The notes under the pieces are model-generated. The model worked only from the letters and a program-made list of their open reading frames with translations. It was not told where the DNA came from and ran no database searches. Shown here piece after piece: positions 34,801-64,000 of a stretch of DNA of 64,000 bases; the first letter of the stretch is position 1, and every line of letters begins with the position of its first letter. This DNA comes from Cladocopium goreaui (Eukaryota; Sar; Dinophyceae; Suessiales; Symbiodiniaceae), in contig CAMXCT020003392.1 in assembly GCA_947184155.2 (NCBI GenBank), positions 1-64,000 of the forward strand. Direction: 5' to 3'. Made by a program: the position numbers and the translations under genes.

Positions 34801-34802
34801 AG
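25809..34802 (+). CDS. Gag-Pol polyprotein, 2997 aa, with RapZ-C-like and ExoX-C-like domains
   Basis: A single ATG-to-TAG ORF. Approximate residues: 117-270 helical Gag core; 438-454 zinc knuckle CLRCGVIGHWAGDPEC (last spacing X6, not X4); 540-600 ExoX-C-like (FPVGQFKGLSFWNVLF ... YYVTWLNW); 628-715 two zinc-ribbon-like CxxC pairs; 838 protease (VLDEGCNST, Ser/Thr of DSG/DTG replaced by Glu); 1014-1163 RapZ-C-like with VDLECKSGRHRSVGQG; 1240-1360 Arg/Ser/Pro-rich. Then 1870-1912 integrase HHCC (LHRAFGH, CETC), with D 1934, D 1999 and E 2033 (LGIDVLEL, IMCDRG, GRVERHGG). RT spans 2494-2717 (SADVASAYF, THVDDILYAY). RNase H spans 2807-2975 (VTDASFSN, CEAYSLQ, SDCRSL, VSDALTK). This is far longer than a usual copia polyprotein (about 1300-1500 aa). 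Gag and Pol share one frame, so stoichiometry must come from processing or some other means. Confidence 0.92.
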   Translation: MSINGLRFNQERHSSAPLETKSGSYIYAGDAANFHDWQFRTLLRIRLYEQQLEETSKSADPVGTTATEPAAEDADEYATFPDLSGATQAAQPTSAVSTPKSGASRKSSKSGKQKTDVDRGPLVNKVIEGLRGDAFSIARDLGLEVLSEPGGLVKLVGEIRSHVFPRAREEAKELFRAGQKQGGPLSRQPGEPMLSYVQRRRRWWHMLCELDDTMVFSDSLRTELMLELSGLNRQEILVVKACADTKDFEGVGKVLIENYSGTHLREGSRSWTGRGNPQQHGKSSGKGYGKGKPSSKGSYSQAAYAAYPDDGEEHAESWDETANQSWEDDSYVGMLGDIAEEEPGNLEGDNEFDYFDDVDEYEAVALNSLLEVEGAEDDRQAGDAIQLQLAAFTAMGKAGGKGKSFGKPKGKGKGKIVKSNLTIDQRRRKLTELKSKSKCLRCGVIGHWAGDPECKFPGSKAGAPGKSAPKPAAHFADMSDSSDDDGVTLTASPDRDRDGVAMMAVRQAKPSSRPSRAAASSSNVGLISRDLDVTMRPEDHGCIFPVGQFKGLSFWNVLFEQTGYYHHAKKHTPKSPYYVTWLNWVDKYFVVGADGIHLREVPVERVEHRDLLVTRGTGRKKPPNPPLPNKCQECREFTKQGSTGYTIRKTCLVCGHSETTRRDMVPLLSPENCPHDDTDFRGSSKSTHRTFCKKCCTFIDEAPMQIRKERVAIAKKVETASVRTVPIVESLVEESDGLNPVQLEELLPLFATLVTETCQSEVMTRARLHELLHQAINDVTEEEDSFSLVNEDGHGDPSGRELAGYVGICLHGSDTQYPQDLVYMNYETVDIAKSPHVFAVLDEGCNSTCHSKAWAVDAEARLARLGYSMPLKDDGCKSFAGLGSGSTKTEGVRSIPFLLLLPDGNMHGELDSYQLSTGNSPLLLSLHAQTKLGLVKDLAKGVISIKDQPLNIKRCSKSGLLVMNLTEGLTNINNTPSDELPQIPKCHRKYNIAYTASTSEVAMADHDMCGFHSRDYDILQTKLNEELRSDRKVIIMTRGRRFQQHACRTSRNTLSINCEDIYDPDQDVNLRSHVGWHHGILETMSKVDRFIQHLNNILQFVTQQEDDSKVLVDLECKSGRHRSVGQGFAAYRCLKVLGYDVVLIHASSWMWGEMRCGGVCHGCKDMAASLGQIRHLIPNMSRLARSRGNVASSRDVRDAPADDVSGGHSSHPTSDHPAAGHPTSDQLDEIRRLVQGLATDVGHLRTEQVEIKRMAETGRRSRSPLRRRRLPTPPSPPARRRRSPSFRRKLPPWRHPRASRGRSLGRDQSPSSRPAPSRPVLRPAPRSPDYPPPHISDVPGADDGPRGADDGPRSTLPPRSREPPNDRDELERLIRNNLASDGPFDNKNVSVTTLDGELLSEVVSFCIREGNRDRLFWICKDGEDPLVEGVRMNVLIRDHIRPNRIVKVSNGIKHWKRSTWCRPRNGGDWELIEDNVDSRATMRLSNSWIDVIVFHHPPGVFDDSGRGAYMSVRVRLTPNKKIRDIRDDFEKSLNPKVEMKSSEPKRMYAVKSKPQPKVLTPKLEQDDSDSYEYDYEYSPTGFMAVRFDSNVDLTVHPDERRTMSKKHRKMVLEGINNLNNHDRVMQSSLGMQPQVSNGTSGVAIITSHPTLFQDFFEHTYDVGMNAAYLDGDAEQHGWKDMFEGCTLVIVAIEYKSEHYPLCHGDLVFELEQYCDATGCRFLIVDVAHTERWESFKTPQIPYINEVGLAFVSNDDELIQGFQDWSMYRQLDDVLNWEFCQWIRDWSLERELEEQMSVAFPAEIIEEAQEHGGNWDAVDGPEDVALQDPVEDLTHEETLLDDVDIPGLPEDETERRRSWRKLPQRVRIAVRRLHRAFGHVPKTVMVNLVRAAKVSKEFVDAVKLHRCETCEKTSAKKPTHKVTLPSDYTFNHTLGIDVLELTDITGQKYQVLNMVCIGTCFQQAEVVKVGAGQASSRSCLDALIKRWFSWAGHPVAIMCDRGLHNRGVLQQYMDEHNIQVHHVPLESPESLGRVERHGGLLKALFRRVCTEVGACTKEQVESCITQVLSVKNDSARVGGFSPSQWVLGRAPRGVASLMSEEDHAQLGAIQARHDPSSIFALQHLARIEAQKAFVHLDCSRRVQRALTRNASVFDREFNIGDLVTFRRDNQRGGTSWSPTCRVIGHENQKNIWLLCGNVPVLVASHNIRIASPSEALAQSVLNGEPVIPYKIINDTGQQAFLDARQSDEVEVVRDGPGQADDVEVVHEGNVDSALPPIPEVSEDEWDIRPGFFEEDEEEEDTGPMEEDIFSQSRTPERRVERPHPGDGGHERNVRPRVESQLQPESERGSSLVPSRRDSFVPDLTPSGSVLGPLSSPSASSWPLRRELLDDLPHQLRTHLERARERDSERSPEEQQEARALFASFLSQEVEVPEDEEQGKKVLKSIHYESASPDVQKNIMDARTKEWSKFLEFAAVVEISKEDAERLIAEGHQCIPSKWVDVDKNQFMKGRSDQEYVPKFKSRLVSCGNFEVSEGLRSDSPTADTEAHNILCCWAAIQGAQLHSADVASAYFQGRPLDRVLIMRQPRGGLPGVDPEVFFLVRVPIYGLTDSGRGFWLRLDGDARSSGLKQSKFYPGLYFLPGTDKDCVALMATHVDDILYAYIPEGKSVIDSFLEKFNLGSSESNSFRYCGKQFERTADGTITQDTCDNTRRIKPIKIAPGRSASEPLGKDDVTRLRSVTGSLAWVARQTRPDLGYRVSRLQSSISGATVAILHDANAVVQLAHQGIDNKLIFPGGHLTWGEIGIITVTDASFSNEKNYKSQQGRFHFLGDINEIKDPKTTSYRVMPLGFASNTIRRVCRSTLQCEAYSLQAGQESGDKLRGALAELMGQLDSMKTWLDDSRSCIPQLMLSDCRSLTDHLANEVLGRVADKRLGIELQSIHESLWQDGRRTWDMHHGGGDIVTWIATGTMVSDALTKSMRPDLIIRVLKECIYRVQKKP

Positions 34803-34834
34803 AGCCAACTTTTCACTAGCATCATGTGATCCTT

Positions 34835-34849
34835 GAAGAACAGGTTGAG
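34835..34849 (+). promoter_or_regulatory. Possible polypurine tract
   Basis: gaagaacagg then ttgag directly before the 3' LTR. Purine-rich but interrupted; position is its main support. Confidence 0.4.
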
Positions 34850-34989
34850 TGTGAGTTTGACCTGTCTAATGTATATTTTGTATAGCCAAGTGATCACATG
34901 CCCCCGTTGACATTTGGCTTTAGGGCCCTTGAGTCATACCGCGCTGCCGTGGTAAAAGTTGGGCATTTGACGATCCCGTTTCCAATTCA
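34850..34989 (+). repeat. 3' LTR
   Basis: Identical by eye to 25471-25610. Confidence 0.93.
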
Positions 34990-35113
34990 TACAAGTATTT
35001 GGAGTCGTGAGTAGCCCCGGCCGAGGACAGCAAAAAAGCCGGGTCCTGAACGTGATTTGCAAACACCTGCTTTTTCAGTGATTCTGTCAGCTGTAGGAGA
35101 CTGTCCCACCCAG

Positions 35114-63410
<28,297 letters not shown>

Positions 63411-64000
63411 GCCTCAAGGGGCTCACAACAAAGGGCGCCGGAGCTGCATGGTGACATGACGTGACGTGACGTGACGCAACATGACTTGACTCGACATGGC
63501 CAACAGGGCATCAACACGGTTTCCAGATGTTTTCGCAGAACGCTGTGCAAGTCTTGTTGTCATGCCAAAATTTGGTTGCCCTATGTTGCTACATTGCCAG
63601 TAGCACATTTTGGCTTTGATTCTGCTGCTGGGTGTTTCTAATGGATTCGGACAGTGGGTATCGAGTGATCGGGTTGAGCCGCTGGAATTTGTGAGGTTGG
63701 CACACGCTCGATGAACTACTTGCGTTTCCGAGAAATGCCTGCTGGAGTGACTAAGACAGAATGGAATGTTTCACGCCATGAACATTGTGAACTCATGACT
63801 CATGGAGAAAGATGAGAAAGGCTTATATAGCATATATAGATAATATATTAGTATTATATAAGTTAGTATGGATGAGTTTTCTTTAGTTGTCATTTTTTTT
63901 CATGTTTATCAAGGCACCTTTGGCTAGAAGCTAGGCCTGGGATCGTCTAGAACGTCATAATCTTATACTGTACATGTTAGACGTATGCTTGTAGATACTT
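63411..64000. other. Downstream stretch, nothing further recognised
   Basis: A short gacgtgacgtgac run near 63455-63480 and TA-rich sequence near 63820-63870. The rest of RPB2 should continue to the right. Confidence 0.4.

Larger units (their letters stand above)
25471..34989 (+). mobile_element. Complete Ty1/copia-type LTR retrotransposon, 9519 bp
   Basis: Two 140 bp LTRs (25471-25610 and 34850-34989) match at every base I compared and have TG...CA ends. Between them lie a tRNA-iMet-like primer site and a single long polyprotein ORF in the order Gag, PR, extra domains, INT, RT, RNase H. Identical LTRs and an unbroken ORF point to a recent insertion. Flanking bases are tacgag at the left and tacaag at the right: one mismatch, and offset from the expected exact 5 bp duplication. 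Confidence 0.95.

Overview
The window looks like nuclear DNA of a dinoflagellate, most likely Symbiodiniaceae or a close relative. The evidence is host genes broken into 20-90 bp exons, introns that start with GT, GC or GA and end in AG (usually AG|G), very repeat-rich introns, and Ty1/copia-type retroelements with extra domains. No bacterial-style operons, tRNA, rRNA or CRISPR were seen.

Layout. (1) 1-5995: a decayed copia-type element running in from the left edge, with Gag, protease, a cytosine-methyltransferase-like domain, integrase, RT and RNase H, broken by frameshifts and a stop. A 198-codon ORF with an ExoX-C-like domain follows (6247-6843). (2) About 7.2-22.4 kb, + strand: at least 10 exons of a HECT-type E3 ubiquitin ligase, covering the HECT N-lobe into the start of the C-lobe, plus four likely upstream exons. 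The introns carry hairpin MITEs, a 580 bp TIR element and microsatellites. (3) 23.1-25.47 kb: a 14 bp tandem repeat, a 55 bp minisatellite of about 29 copies, and a dispersed repeat built from 94 bp units. (4) 25471-34989: an apparently intact copia-type LTR retrotransposon with identical 140 bp LTRs, a tRNA-iMet-like primer site and one 2997-codon ORF. That ORF carries Gag, two zinc-binding regions, an ExoX-C-like domain, protease, a RapZ-C-terminal-like domain with a CX5R loop, an Arg/Ser-rich region, integrase, RT and RNase H. (5) About 35.1-63.4 kb, + strand: the gene for RNA polymerase II subunit 2 (RPB2), reconstructed here as 34 micro-exons (two of them weak) totalling about 1.75 kb of coding sequence spread over 28 kb.

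The RPB2 and HECT exon chains were read by eye from protein-family motifs and checked by reading-frame phase across junctions. Most neighbouring exons join in phase only if GC or GA donors are accepted beside GT. The HECT catalytic C-lobe and the RPB2 N-terminus were not found. Both are missing at the same place, around the satellites and the LTR element, so a gene truncation or an assembly misjoin there should be considered.
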